DNA from: Duganella sp. CF517
Lineage (GTDB): Bacteria > Pseudomonadota > Gammaproteobacteria > Burkholderiales > Burkholderiaceae_D
Length of the DNA: 64,000 bases
Assembly (NCBI RefSeq): GCF_900110275.1
Contig: NZ_FODC01000010.1
Coordinates: forward strand, 79,896-143,895
Direction of reading: 5' to 3'
The notes under the pieces are model-generated. The model worked only from the letters and a program-made list of their open reading frames with translations. It was not told where the DNA came from and ran no database searches. The position numbers were made by a program, and so were the translations under genes. Below, piece by piece: positions 1-7,756 of the stretch; the stretch's first letter is position 1; every line of letters begins with the position of its first letter.

Positions 1-338
1 CGGCGCTGCGCTGGAAAGGGCTGATACTTGTCTTCGTCAGTGACGCCGTTTTGTACGAAGACACCTTACACATCTATCTATTGGATAGGAGCTTGCCGGC
101 GCTAGATCAAGCAAGTATGTACGGCCTATACTCGACAGGGACTTTTTCGTTGCTGGATATCGTGCCTCCAGACACCGTTCGATTCGTGTTCTTCGGCGAC
201 GTCGTGTGGGGCTTGAAAATATCTGACCACAAACCGTTAAGGTTTCCCATCATGTCCGATCCGCATGGGGTTCGTCGGCCGTTCAGCTTCCATCGCCAAT
301 TCAAACTGAACAGTTCCCCGACGATTACCCCGAATTAG
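1..338 (+). CDS. Partial immunity-like protein, diverged paralogue of the 4528-4989 product
   Basis: The frame is open from the window edge (first whole codon at position 3) to a TAG at 336-338, so the 5' end lies outside. By eye about 45 of the roughly 103 residues I could pair without gaps match the C-terminal part of the protein at 4528-4989. Shared signatures are WKG, EDTL-IYLLD, YSTG-F, FFG, SDP-GV-RPF. No signal peptide or membrane segment is visible in the part seen. The gene has visibly lower G+C than its neighbours and than its paralogue, which suggests separate acquisition. It has no toxin-like gene beside it within the window. I infer an orphan immunity or cognate-partner gene; the family function is unknown to me. 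Confidence 0.7.
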   Translation, partial: ALRWKGLILVFVSDAVLYEDTLHIYLLDRSLPALDQASMYGLYSTGTFSLLDIVPPDTVRFVFFGDVVWGLKISDHKPLRFPIMSDPHGVRRPFSFHRQFKLNSSPTITPN

Positions 339-364
339 GCGAAGCGAGCCAAATTTGCCAAGCT

Positions 365-670
365 TCACTGGAAGACCGGCCGGAAGAAGCTGCGCTCGTA
401 GCTGACGATGCAGCGGGTTTCCTCCGCGTACTTGAAAGCGGCCTGGCACTCGGCGTCATGCTGCGATTTGGCGCGGTACTCTTCATAGGCGGCGAGCGAT
501 GGAAACGTAAACATCGCCAGCGCGACATTGTTGGTGCCTTCCGACGGCAGAAAATATCCATGATGCCGGCCGCCGAACTTCTCGACCAGCGGTATCCAGA
601 TTTTGCCGTAGTGCTCAAATTCGGCGAGCTTGTAGGGATCGATGATGTAACGCAGATAGCAGGTGACCAT
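365..670 (-). CDS. NIPSNAP family protein
   Basis: The 101-residue product starts MVTCYLRYIIDPYKL and contains the ferredoxin-like alpha/beta-barrel pattern of NIPSNAP proteins (LRYIIDP, FE-YGKIWIPLVEKFGG, HHGYFLPSEGTNNVALAMF, F-S--AYEEYR). The family is small and soluble, often dimeric, and its biochemical role in bacteria is poorly defined. It lies 98 bp downstream of tssG on the same strand, but that gap makes co-transcription uncertain. Its length is normal for the family. Confidence 0.85.
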   Translation of the reverse strand: MVTCYLRYIIDPYKLAEFEHYGKIWIPLVEKFGGRHHGYFLPSEGTNNVALAMFTFPSLAAYEEYRAKSQHDAECQAAFKYAEETRCIVSYERSFFRPVFQ

Positions 671-768
671 TGAAGTATGTAAATGAGTATGGATGGCTAA
701 CTATAGTATAGAAAAAGCAGTCGGCAAACTTTTCTATAGGTCGACTCGCACTGGCCCGCAGCGGCCTC

Positions 769-1746
769 TCAGGTCCGCAGCAGATACATCAAGTCCTCCC
801 GGTCCCGTCCGGGAGGCTGGCTGTAGAGGCAGCTATCCACGCCCAGCCGCGCGCCGTTGGCCAGGTCTAGGCTGAAGCCACGCACATCCTGCGCACGCTG
901 GATCAGATGCACTTCGTAGCACATGTCCACCCCGCAATGCAGCGCCAGCAGCGCCGCCAACCGCAGCGCGCCGCCGTTGCCGGGCAGGAAGCGGTCGTAG
1001 CCCTCGCGATCCAGCGGGCCGATCCGCAACCGCACGCGGGCGTCGCAACGATACAGCCGTTGGCCCAGCAGCACGCCGCCGCCCAGATCGACATTTGCCA
1101 TGCCCAACCGTGCCTGGTCGCCGTCCGGCAGGTCTTGCCACTCCCCCACCAGTTGCTCCACCGCGAACGGCACCTCGAAGTATTCCGCGTACACGCCGGC
1201 CATCAGCGGGGCGGACACCGCCCGGGCGCGGATCTGCATCGCGTAGGCCGCCAGCGTCTCGCGGTCGATGGCGTCGCCGTCCACTGCCGAAGGCGCGCCC
1301 GACAGCGACGTCAGCATGCGCAGGAACGCGTCGTCGCCGTGCGGCGTGACCATGCACTCCGGCCGGTGCCGGGCCCAGGCCGCGTAAAACATGTCCAGCG
1401 CGCGGTGCGAGAACATGTCGAGAAACGCCCTCGGCCCGCCGTCGCTGTGGCTTTTTTCATGGCGGTTGATGCGCTCCGAATAATGCAGCGGCAGGCTGCC
1501 CTGGCCGCCCAGCAAGCCCATGAACGCGGGCGTGAGGCGGATGCCCTGGGCGTCGCTGCCGACGCTGTCGATCTGGCTGGGCGGAAAACCCAGCGACAAA
1601 CGGTTGCGGAAGCGCACGCCGGCGCCGCCCGCTTCCCGCTGCGCGAGCGCGAGCAGCCGCACCGCCTGGAAGAACTCGAAGCGATGGGGTTCGGCCAGCA
1701 GTTCGCCGATCAGGCCAGGCTCAACGTGCCGTTGCGGGGCAGACAT
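769..1746 (-). CDS. tssG: Type VI secretion baseplate protein TssG
   Basis: TssG forms, with two TssF copies, the wedge of the type VI secretion baseplate in the cytoplasm. The 325-residue product begins MSAPQRHVEPGL and has the family opening LL-EPHRFEFFQAVRLL, then LGFPPSQI, TPAFMGLLGGQGSLPLHYSE and a C-terminal LGVDSCL region. I chose the ATG at 1744-1746; the frame stays open upstream only because it runs inside tssF. The start overlaps the end of tssF by 37 bp, typical of translationally coupled tssF-tssG. No tssE, tssH, tssK or tube and sheath genes are adjacent, so the rest of the system must be elsewhere. Confidence 0.92.
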   Translation of the reverse strand: MSAPQRHVEPGLIGELLAEPHRFEFFQAVRLLALAQREAGGAGVRFRNRLSLGFPPSQIDSVGSDAQGIRLTPAFMGLLGGQGSLPLHYSERINRHEKSHSDGGPRAFLDMFSHRALDMFYAAWARHRPECMVTPHGDDAFLRMLTSLSGAPSAVDGDAIDRETLAAYAMQIRARAVSAPLMAGVYAEYFEVPFAVEQLVGEWQDLPDGDQARLGMANVDLGGGVLLGQRLYRCDARVRLRIGPLDREGYDRFLPGNGGALRLAALLALHCGVDMCYEVHLIQRAQDVRGFSLDLANGARLGVDSCLYSQPPGRDREDLMYLLRT

Positions 1747-3560
1747 CGCAGCAACTCCTTTCCATTGATGCTGGAGACGACCACCAGCTGGGTGTAGCTG
1801 TTCAGATGAACGTGCAAACCAAACAGATGGTCGAGCAGTTGCGCGAACAGATGCAACCCGGTGCCCGCGAACGCCTCCTCGTCCAGCGCGACCGTCACCT
1901 CGGTGCCGCGCAAGTAGGCGCTGCCCCGCGCTTGCCGCACCAGCTTGGTCGCGGGCCGGTGCGACAGGCCGCTGACGCCATCGATCTGCCGCTGCGAGAC
2001 GGCGTTGTCGCGCCGCGCATACAGCCGCAGCATTGCCGTCAGCGCCGGCAAGCCTTGCCGCGTCAGCGCGCGGTGGTTGAGCGCCAGATGGCTGATCAAT
2101 CCCCACTGGACGTTGCCGTTCGCGCTCAACCGGTACGAGGTGGTCGGCCGGCGCAGCACGCGGATCGGCAGGCCGCCGACGGCCGCCTGCGTGGCCAGGT
2201 CGCCCCGGGGCCGTCCGTATTCCATGTAATGCGGCAAGTCGCGATTGGTGCAGGTCAGGCGCACCGACGCCGTGGCGCGCTCGTTGCGCCACGGCGAAAA
2301 GTCGTGATCGACCAGCGTCAGCGAAACATCATGGCCGGCGCCGGCGGCGGCCAGCGCCTCGTCGCGGCTGGCCAGCCAGTAGCGGCCCTTGCGGCTGGCC
2401 GCGCCGCCGTGGCGCAGCGAGTAGTACGGAAAGAACTCGGTCACATCGTCGCCGTCCGCCGCTGGCCGCACCAGGTGCACCGAGTCGACGCTGTAGATCT
2501 CGCTGCCGCCGCCGGGCAGTTGGTCGGGCATCAGCGGATAGCTACTGCGCGCGTGGGTGATGCGGATCGGCGTCGCCGGCTGCGCGTACAGGTTGACGAT
2601 GGGGGTGCAGCCGAGCACCAGATTGTCCGCCACCAGCGCGCGCAGGATGCGGGCGGCGGGCATGTCCGGCCGGCAGCCGGCCAGCGCCAGCCGCAAGGTC
2701 AGCCGCACGCAGCCGGCCGGCACGTCCGCCAGCACGGCGTCCAGGTCGATGTCGAAGAAGTCGAACTTTTCCGCAAAGGCGAAGTACTCGCCAAGCAAGC
2801 GGTAGCCGCCGTGCTCGGACGCGGCCGCCGGCAACAGCGCCTCGCCGTCGCCGAAGCCGACCGGCGCGATGGGCGGCGCGGACAGCACGCGCCATTGGCC
2901 GCCCGCCTCCACGCAGGCGCCGGCCGCGCGCATGAACAAGGTGTCGCGCAGGGCGGCGCGCAGCGACGGTTCGCCGTCGATGAACACCCTCAGCGTCGAC
3001 AGCCCGTCCAATGCCGGGCCAAGCGCGCCGTCCAGGCTGTCGAGCGTGATGCAAACCGCCGCGTCGGCCTCGCCGGGCAGGGGCAAGCCCGGCGGCGCCG
3101 CGATGTGCGGCTCGAACCACGCGGCGCTGATCGCCACCGGCGCGACGGCGACGTCGTAGACGGTGCGGAAACGGCAAGCCACCTTCGCCGGTCCGAGCGC
3201 CGTCATCGCCGTGCCGCGCGGCACCCGGGTCACGCCGCCGCCAGTCCGGCCGCCATGGTCGATGTGTGCGATCGAGCAGGCCGGCACCGGCCGCAAATAG
3301 TGCGGATACAGCATGCCGAGCAGCGCTTCGGCGAAGCCGGCGTAGCCGTCGTCGAGCAGTTTGCCGACGCGCGCGTTGAGGACGGCCGAACCCTGGATCA
3401 ACCGCTCGACATGCGGATCGGCGCCGCCCCCACCGTCCGCAAAGTCCGCAATGTCCGCCTTCAGGCTGCCGGCCAGCTTGGGATAACGCCCGGCAAATTC
3501 GGCGCCGCCCTGCCGCAGCAGGCCCAGTTCGCGTTCGACATACGGCAGCAGTTTATCCAT
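1710..3560 (-). CDS. tssF: Type VI secretion baseplate protein TssF
   Basis: TssF is the main wedge component of the T6SS baseplate. The 616-residue product starts MDKLLPYVERELGLLRQ and continues with the family hallmarks FAGRYPKLAGSL, DPHVERLIQGSAVLNARV, LLGMLYPHYLRPVPACSI, RGTAM, FFDIDL and a C-terminal LNSYTQLVV. The start at 3560 is preferred because homologues begin with this motif; the 38 upstream in-frame residues are unlike the family. It overlaps tssG. Upstream, instead of tssE, there is a 244-bp gap and a divergent gene for a small membrane-active-looking protein, which is unusual for a main T6SS operon. Confidence 0.93.
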   Translation of the reverse strand: MDKLLPYVERELGLLRQGGAEFAGRYPKLAGSLKADIADFADGGGGADPHVERLIQGSAVLNARVGKLLDDGYAGFAEALLGMLYPHYLRPVPACSIAHIDHGGRTGGGVTRVPRGTAMTALGPAKVACRFRTVYDVAVAPVAISAAWFEPHIAAPPGLPLPGEADAAVCITLDSLDGALGPALDGLSTLRVFIDGEPSLRAALRDTLFMRAAGACVEAGGQWRVLSAPPIAPVGFGDGEALLPAAASEHGGYRLLGEYFAFAEKFDFFDIDLDAVLADVPAGCVRLTLRLALAGCRPDMPAARILRALVADNLVLGCTPIVNLYAQPATPIRITHARSSYPLMPDQLPGGGSEIYSVDSVHLVRPAADGDDVTEFFPYYSLRHGGAASRKGRYWLASRDEALAAAGAGHDVSLTLVDHDFSPWRNERATASVRLTCTNRDLPHYMEYGRPRGDLATQAAVGGLPIRVLRRPTTSYRLSANGNVQWGLISHLALNHRALTRQGLPALTAMLRLYARRDNAVSQRQIDGVSGLSHRPATKLVRQARGSAYLRGTEVTVALDEEAFAGTGLHLFAQLLDHLFGLHVHLNSYTQLVVVSSINGKELLRCLPRNGTLSLA

Positions 3561-3804
3561 CGTGGCATCCGTGACAAGCCGTGCGGCGCCAGCCGTGATG
3601 GCGATGGTCGAACCGCACAGGCTGTCGATAGTCGCATTGCTGCGGATAAGCTTATTGACATGCAGCAATAACAAAGCGCCATGTCGCTAGTCGCGCAACA
3701 CTTAACGCAGTCGCTTGCGCAGCCACAATCCGTCCGCCCCGGATAGCTCTAACCTGTGAATTCCTCTTTACTTTTCACCGTTTTTTTCACATAACTAGAC
3801 AGGG
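3561..3804. promoter_or_regulatory. Divergent intergenic region between tssF and the glycine-rich protein gene
   Basis: This 244-bp stretch separates two divergent genes and should hold both promoters. It is more A/T-rich than its surroundings near 3650-3670 and 3760-3800, with a poly-T run close to the plus-strand start. I see no strong sigma-70 pair or clear operator. The purine run at about 3801-3804 is the likely ribosome binding site for the plus-strand gene. Confidence 0.35.
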
Positions 3805-4521
3805 ATGAGCGACATGGCGACAGCGACAAAAGATGAGAACCAGGAACTCTTTGAGCAAACGATCCGGTCGCTCGAAGCGCAGCTTGCCAACGCCGGCGCC
3901 CATTTGACCATCGACGCCTCCGCCCGCCTCGCCTACGCGCGCGAAATCAAGCTCATGGCGGACCGGCTGCGCCACGATGCGTTCACCGGCAAGATCACCT
4001 GGGGCCAGGCGGCCGCGCAAGCCCAGGAAACCCGCAACACCGTGATGGCCATCATCCGCTCGCGCAGCACGTCGGTCGGCCGCGCCGTGGCGCAGCGCAT
4101 CAAGGCGCAAGGCTATACGCTCAACGAACTGGTCGCGCGCCAGACCACCCGCATGTACGGCCCCGGCGCGACCTTCTCCCGGCTGACCGCGTCGCAGCGC
4201 AACATCGTCTACGCGTCCATCGTCAGCTCGGCCGGCAAGTCCAATCCGGCGGTCACGCAAACGATGTCACGCCTGTCGTACGTGGGGCGCGGCGTGATTT
4301 TCGTTTCACTGGGATTGTCGATCTATAACGTAACGACCTCGACCAACAAGGTGGCGGCGGCCGGCAAGGAAATCGCCGTCAACGGCGCCGGCGTCGCCGG
4401 CGGCATGGCCGGCGGCGCGCTGGCCGGCCTGGCCTGCGGGCCGGGCGCGCCGGTGTGCGTTACAGTGGGCGCTTTCGTCGGCGGCGCGCTGGCGGCCTTC
4501 GGCGTCAGCTCGATCTGGTAG
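3805..4521 (+). CDS. Putative T6SS-associated membrane-active effector, glycine-rich C terminus
   Basis: The 238-residue product has a hydrophilic helical N-terminal part (residues about 1-155, with AYAREIKLMADRLRHDAFTG and AQETRNTVMAIIR). A hydrophobic C-terminal part follows: one likely membrane segment (GRGVIFVSLGLSIYNV) and then a Gly/Ala stretch with GGMAGGALAGLACGPGAP and FVGGALAAFGV, resembling glycine-zipper or pore-forming helices. It has no signal peptide. It lies divergent to tssF and 6 bp upstream of a small partner gene. An effector-immunity pair is an inference from this layout. The ATG at 3814 may be the real start, because the AGGG at 3801-3804 directly abuts the 3805 ATG but sits about 9 nt before 3814. 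Alternatives are a T6SS accessory or envelope protein. Confidence 0.6.
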   Translation: MSDMATATKDENQELFEQTIRSLEAQLANAGAHLTIDASARLAYAREIKLMADRLRHDAFTGKITWGQAAAQAQETRNTVMAIIRSRSTSVGRAVAQRIKAQGYTLNELVARQTTRMYGPGATFSRLTASQRNIVYASIVSSAGKSNPAVTQTMSRLSYVGRGVIFVSLGLSIYNVTTSTNKVAAAGKEIAVNGAGVAGGMAGGALAGLACGPGAPVCVTVGAFVGGALAAFGVSSIW

Positions 4522-4527
4522 GGCACC

Positions 4528-4989
4528 ATGAAACTGTTCTCGACCGACGACCTCTCGCTCCGCCCGCGCCAGGCCACCGACGGCCTGCCGCGCAGCGAAC
4601 TGATACTCTTCGGCGAAACCACGGACAAGGTCGTCGACGGCGCGGTGCTCGAAGCGGCCGTGTGCTGGAAGGGCCACTTCCTGATCTTCCTGACCGACGA
4701 CATCATCCACGAAGACACGTTGCGCATCTACCTGCTCGATCCCAAGCTCGACATCGTCGACGCCGCCCGCCTCGGGGCGATGTACTCGACCGGCGCCTTC
4801 ACCGGCCTGGAACTGGTCGAACCGAACCTCATCCACTTCGATTTTTTCGGCGCCACCACCTGGACCCTGGAACTGCTCGACGAACAAGCGTTTGCCGTGC
4901 CGATGGTGTCCGACCCCAAGGGCGTGACCCGGCCGTTTAAACTGTCGTGCCGCTTCAGGTTGCACGCCGCCCCGCAGCCGGACGCTTGA
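4528..4989 (+). CDS. Putative cognate immunity/partner protein
   Basis: The 153-residue product starts 6 bp after the glycine-rich gene and is almost certainly co-transcribed. It looks soluble and acidic, with alternating hydrophobic strands (HFLIFLTDDIIHEDTLRIYLL, then LIHFDFFGATTWTLELL) and a conserved SDPKGVTRPF near the end. It has no signal peptide or clear membrane segment, which is atypical for immunity to a pore-former, so the immunity reading is tentative. A diverged copy (about 44% identity by eye) sits at the left edge of the window. Its TGA abuts the stop of the convergent helicase gene in a TGATCA hexamer. Confidence 0.6.
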   Translation: MKLFSTDDLSLRPRQATDGLPRSELILFGETTDKVVDGAVLEAAVCWKGHFLIFLTDDIIHEDTLRIYLLDPKLDIVDAARLGAMYSTGAFTGLELVEPNLIHFDFFGATTWTLELLDEQAFAVPMVSDPKGVTRPFKLSCRFRLHAAPQPDA

Positions 4990-6942
4990 TCAGCGCCGGA
5001 ATTTCTTCGGCTGGCGCTTGCGGGCGGCCGAGTTCTGGTCCTGCAAAATCGAATCGACGCGCTCCGACGCTTCGCGCGACAGCTTTTGCGCCAGCTCCGT
5101 GTCGGGGAAGTACTCCGGCTGGCGGTAGGCCAGCCAGGCGTAGGCCGAATACAAGCGGCAAGCGTCCTCCACCTCCTGCAAGTTCATGAAATGCAGCGGA
5201 TTCTGCTCCGGCTTGAGGCGCGTGATCTTCTTGTGCGCCAGCGCGCTGGCCCAGCCTTCCCACGCGTGCTGCAAGCTATGCACCTTGGACGAGATCGGCA
5301 CCAGCGACAGCGCGAACTTCTCGGCCACCGTCAACTGCAAGGTATCGAGCCAGGCGGCCCGCTCGAACTGGTCCTCGGTGATGCGCGGATAGAAAAAGCC
5401 GTCCGGCACGTCGATGTTGTGCACGAAGCGCTTGAGCAGCTTGGCCAGCCCGTGCTCGTTGGTCACCGATGAAATCCGGTGCAAATGTTCCAACGTTGGC
5501 GCCACGGCAAAGCCGGTGGTTTTCAGCGGCACCGGCTTTTCGTGCAACAGCGAGCGCATCACGTTATGCGTCTCGTTGTCGTAGCCGGCCACCAGGCCCT
5601 CCTCGTGCACGCCGAAGCGGCCGGCCCGGCCGGCGATCTGCCGCGCCAGCGCGGCGGGTATCTCTTCCTCTTCATAGCCATTGTATTTGACGGACGTTGT
5701 CATCACGATGCGCGCAATTGGCATGTTCAAGCCCATGGCGATGGCGTCGGTGCCGACCACCACGTCGGCCGCGCCCTCGCGGAAGCGCTGGGCCTGCGCG
5801 CGCCGCACTTCCGGCGACAAGTTGCCGTAGACGGTGGCCACCGACAGGCCGACCTCGGTCACCATGTCGCGCCACATCAGCACTTCGCGGCGCGAAAAGC
5901 AGATGACGGCGTCGCCGCGCCGCAGATTGGTCAGCTTGCGCACCGCCGACGGCTCCATCGACAGCGGCCCCTTGCGCTTCAACACATGCACTTCCAGCTC
6001 GCATTCCAGTCTGGCGGCCAGCACTTCGATCGCGCGCCTTGCCTCCGGCGCCCCGACCAGGTAGACGGTGTGGGCCGGCGCGCCGCAGACGGCGGCGGTC
6101 CAGGCCGAACCACGGTCGCGGTCGGCCAGCATCTGGATCTCGTCGATCACGGCCACGTCGACCGGCGTGCGGGTGTCGAGCATCTCGACCGTGCTGGCGA
6201 CGTGGGTGGCGCCGGCTACCAGGCGCCGCTCCTCGCCGGTGACCAGGCTGACGGCCAACGGCTTGCCGTTGCGCTCCATGCCCTGCAGGCGCTCATAGTT
6301 TTCCAGCGCCAGCAGCCGCAACGGCGCCAGGTACACGCCGCTTGGCGCCTTGGCCAGCGCCTCGATGGCCTGGTGGGTCTTGCCGGAGTTGGTCGGCCCC
6401 AGCAGCGCGATGAACTTGCGCTTGATGCGGCGGGCGACGTCGAACGACGCCGGATACTCGGCCAGGTTGATGCTTTGCCGGGTGCGCTCGGCGTGCTGCT
6501 CCTCCATCTCGCGCTCGACGGCATGCTCCAGCCGCTGGCGGATGCGGTCGAACACGGTGCCGGCCGGCTCCGAGATCTGCATGTCGGCCAGCGCTTGCAG
6601 GAAAGGCTGCGGGTCCAGGTCGCAATCGTCGCAGGCATCGGCCATTTCGCGGACGAAGTCGCCGACATAGCCATGCAGCTCGGCGACGACGGCGTCGCTG
6701 GCGCGCTCGCGCAGCAACGCCGACCTGGCGTCGCCATCCATCTTGCGCCACTTCGACGGCTTGGCCAGCACGCCTTGGGCGGGCACCAGGTCGTAGGGAT
6801 AATGCGTGCCGTTATACTCGACAATGCCGGTCAGGCGCAGAAACACCCGCCCTTCCATCCTGGACAACAAAAACCCCTTGGCCGTCAGGCCGAGCTGGCG
6901 CATCAGTTCGTCGTCGTTTTCTTGATCTGCAATGTCTGTCAT
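4990..6942 (-). CDS. SUV3-like ATP-dependent RNA helicase
   Basis: The 650-residue product resembles mitochondrial SUV3 (SUPV3L1), a superfamily 2 RNA helicase that works with degradosome exonucleases. Walker A GPTNSGKT is at about residues 182-189, a DEIQ Walker B at 267-270, and the motif VI segment QIAGRAGRFG at 435-444. A SUV3-type C-terminal domain follows, then a basic tail ending KRQPKKFRR. The N-terminal 170 residues are family-specific. I start at MTDIADQEN (6942) because the longer frame runs into the divergent promoter. Function is inferred as RNA unwinding or turnover in the cytoplasm. Confidence 0.88.
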   Translation of the reverse strand: MTDIADQENDDELMRQLGLTAKGFLLSRMEGRVFLRLTGIVEYNGTHYPYDLVPAQGVLAKPSKWRKMDGDARSALLRERASDAVVAELHGYVGDFVREMADACDDCDLDPQPFLQALADMQISEPAGTVFDRIRQRLEHAVEREMEEQHAERTRQSINLAEYPASFDVARRIKRKFIALLGPTNSGKTHQAIEALAKAPSGVYLAPLRLLALENYERLQGMERNGKPLAVSLVTGEERRLVAGATHVASTVEMLDTRTPVDVAVIDEIQMLADRDRGSAWTAAVCGAPAHTVYLVGAPEARRAIEVLAARLECELEVHVLKRKGPLSMEPSAVRKLTNLRRGDAVICFSRREVLMWRDMVTEVGLSVATVYGNLSPEVRRAQAQRFREGAADVVVGTDAIAMGLNMPIARIVMTTSVKYNGYEEEEIPAALARQIAGRAGRFGVHEEGLVAGYDNETHNVMRSLLHEKPVPLKTTGFAVAPTLEHLHRISSVTNEHGLAKLLKRFVHNIDVPDGFFYPRITEDQFERAAWLDTLQLTVAEKFALSLVPISSKVHSLQHAWEGWASALAHKKITRLKPEQNPLHFMNLQEVEDACRLYSAYAWLAYRQPEYFPDTELAQKLSREASERVDSILQDQNSAARKRQPKKFRR

Positions 6943-7083
6943 GCTGCTGCCTTGGCGAGTGCGTCTGTGTTTGATCGATACCGCCGGATTATATCGCGCC
7001 CCTCCCGCGCCCGTTTTTTGTCTTTCCCAACGATATCTGGCACCATACGCGGCTCCGACCGCGCCAGCTCCGAACACACCGCA

Positions 7084-7692
7084 ATGCCTCAAACTATTAT
7101 CGCCCCCGTCCAGCATGAATTGCTGATTAAAAAAAGCCGCTTTATCGCCTGCGTGCAGCCGATGACGGACCGGGCGGCCGCGCAAAAAGTGGTGGCGGAA
7201 TTATGGTCGCAACATCCACAGGCCGCGCACGTTTGCTGGGCATTATTGGCGGGTGGTCAATCGGCCGCCGTCGATGACGGAGAACCCAGCGGAACCGCGG
7301 GACGGCCTATGCTGGATGTTTTAAGGCATCAGGATCTGGAGGGGGTATTGGCCACCGTCGTACGTTATTTCGGCGGCGTGAAACTGGGCGCCGGCGGATT
7401 GGTGCGCGCTTATACCGACAGCGTGGCGCAAGCATTATTAGGCGCCGAAAAAATCGCCATTATCAAGCTGCGCCACTTGATATGCACCGTACCGTACGCG
7501 ATGGAAGGAATGGTACGGCGCGAAATTGAAACGGCGGGCGCCAGCCTGGATAATGTCTCGCACGCCGATGACGTCCGGTTCGAATTCAGCCTGGCGGACA
7601 ATGCCGCCGCTCCGTTTATCGCGCGCCTGAACGAAGCCGGCCACGGCCGCATCCAGTGGATCGATCCGGACGACCAGGCGGCAAGCGGATGA
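7084..7692 (+). CDS. yigZ: YigZ/IMPACT family protein
   Basis: The 202-residue product carries the IMPACT/YigZ N-terminal domain: IKKSRFIACVQP, QHPQAAHVCWA, DDGEPSGTAGRPMLDVL and VVRYFGGVKLGAGGLVRAYTDS. A shorter C-terminal domain resembles the DUF1949 fold. Bacterial family members are cytoplasmic and of uncertain function; in eukaryotes IMPACT modulates GCN2 signalling. The ATG at 7084 matches homologue starts, and the long upstream open frame is antisense to the helicase gene. It is divergent from the helicase and convergent with the DUF418 gene. Confidence 0.88.
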   Translation: MPQTIIAPVQHELLIKKSRFIACVQPMTDRAAAQKVVAELWSQHPQAAHVCWALLAGGQSAAVDDGEPSGTAGRPMLDVLRHQDLEGVLATVVRYFGGVKLGAGGLVRAYTDSVAQALLGAEKIAIIKLRHLICTVPYAMEGMVRREIETAGASLDNVSHADDVRFEFSLADNAAAPFIARLNEAGHGRIQWIDPDDQAASG

Positions 7693-7756
7693 GGCATCCG
7701 CCTCGCACCGCTCACAAGCTCGATTTTGGTATATTCGCGCCAATAGCTGGCATGTG

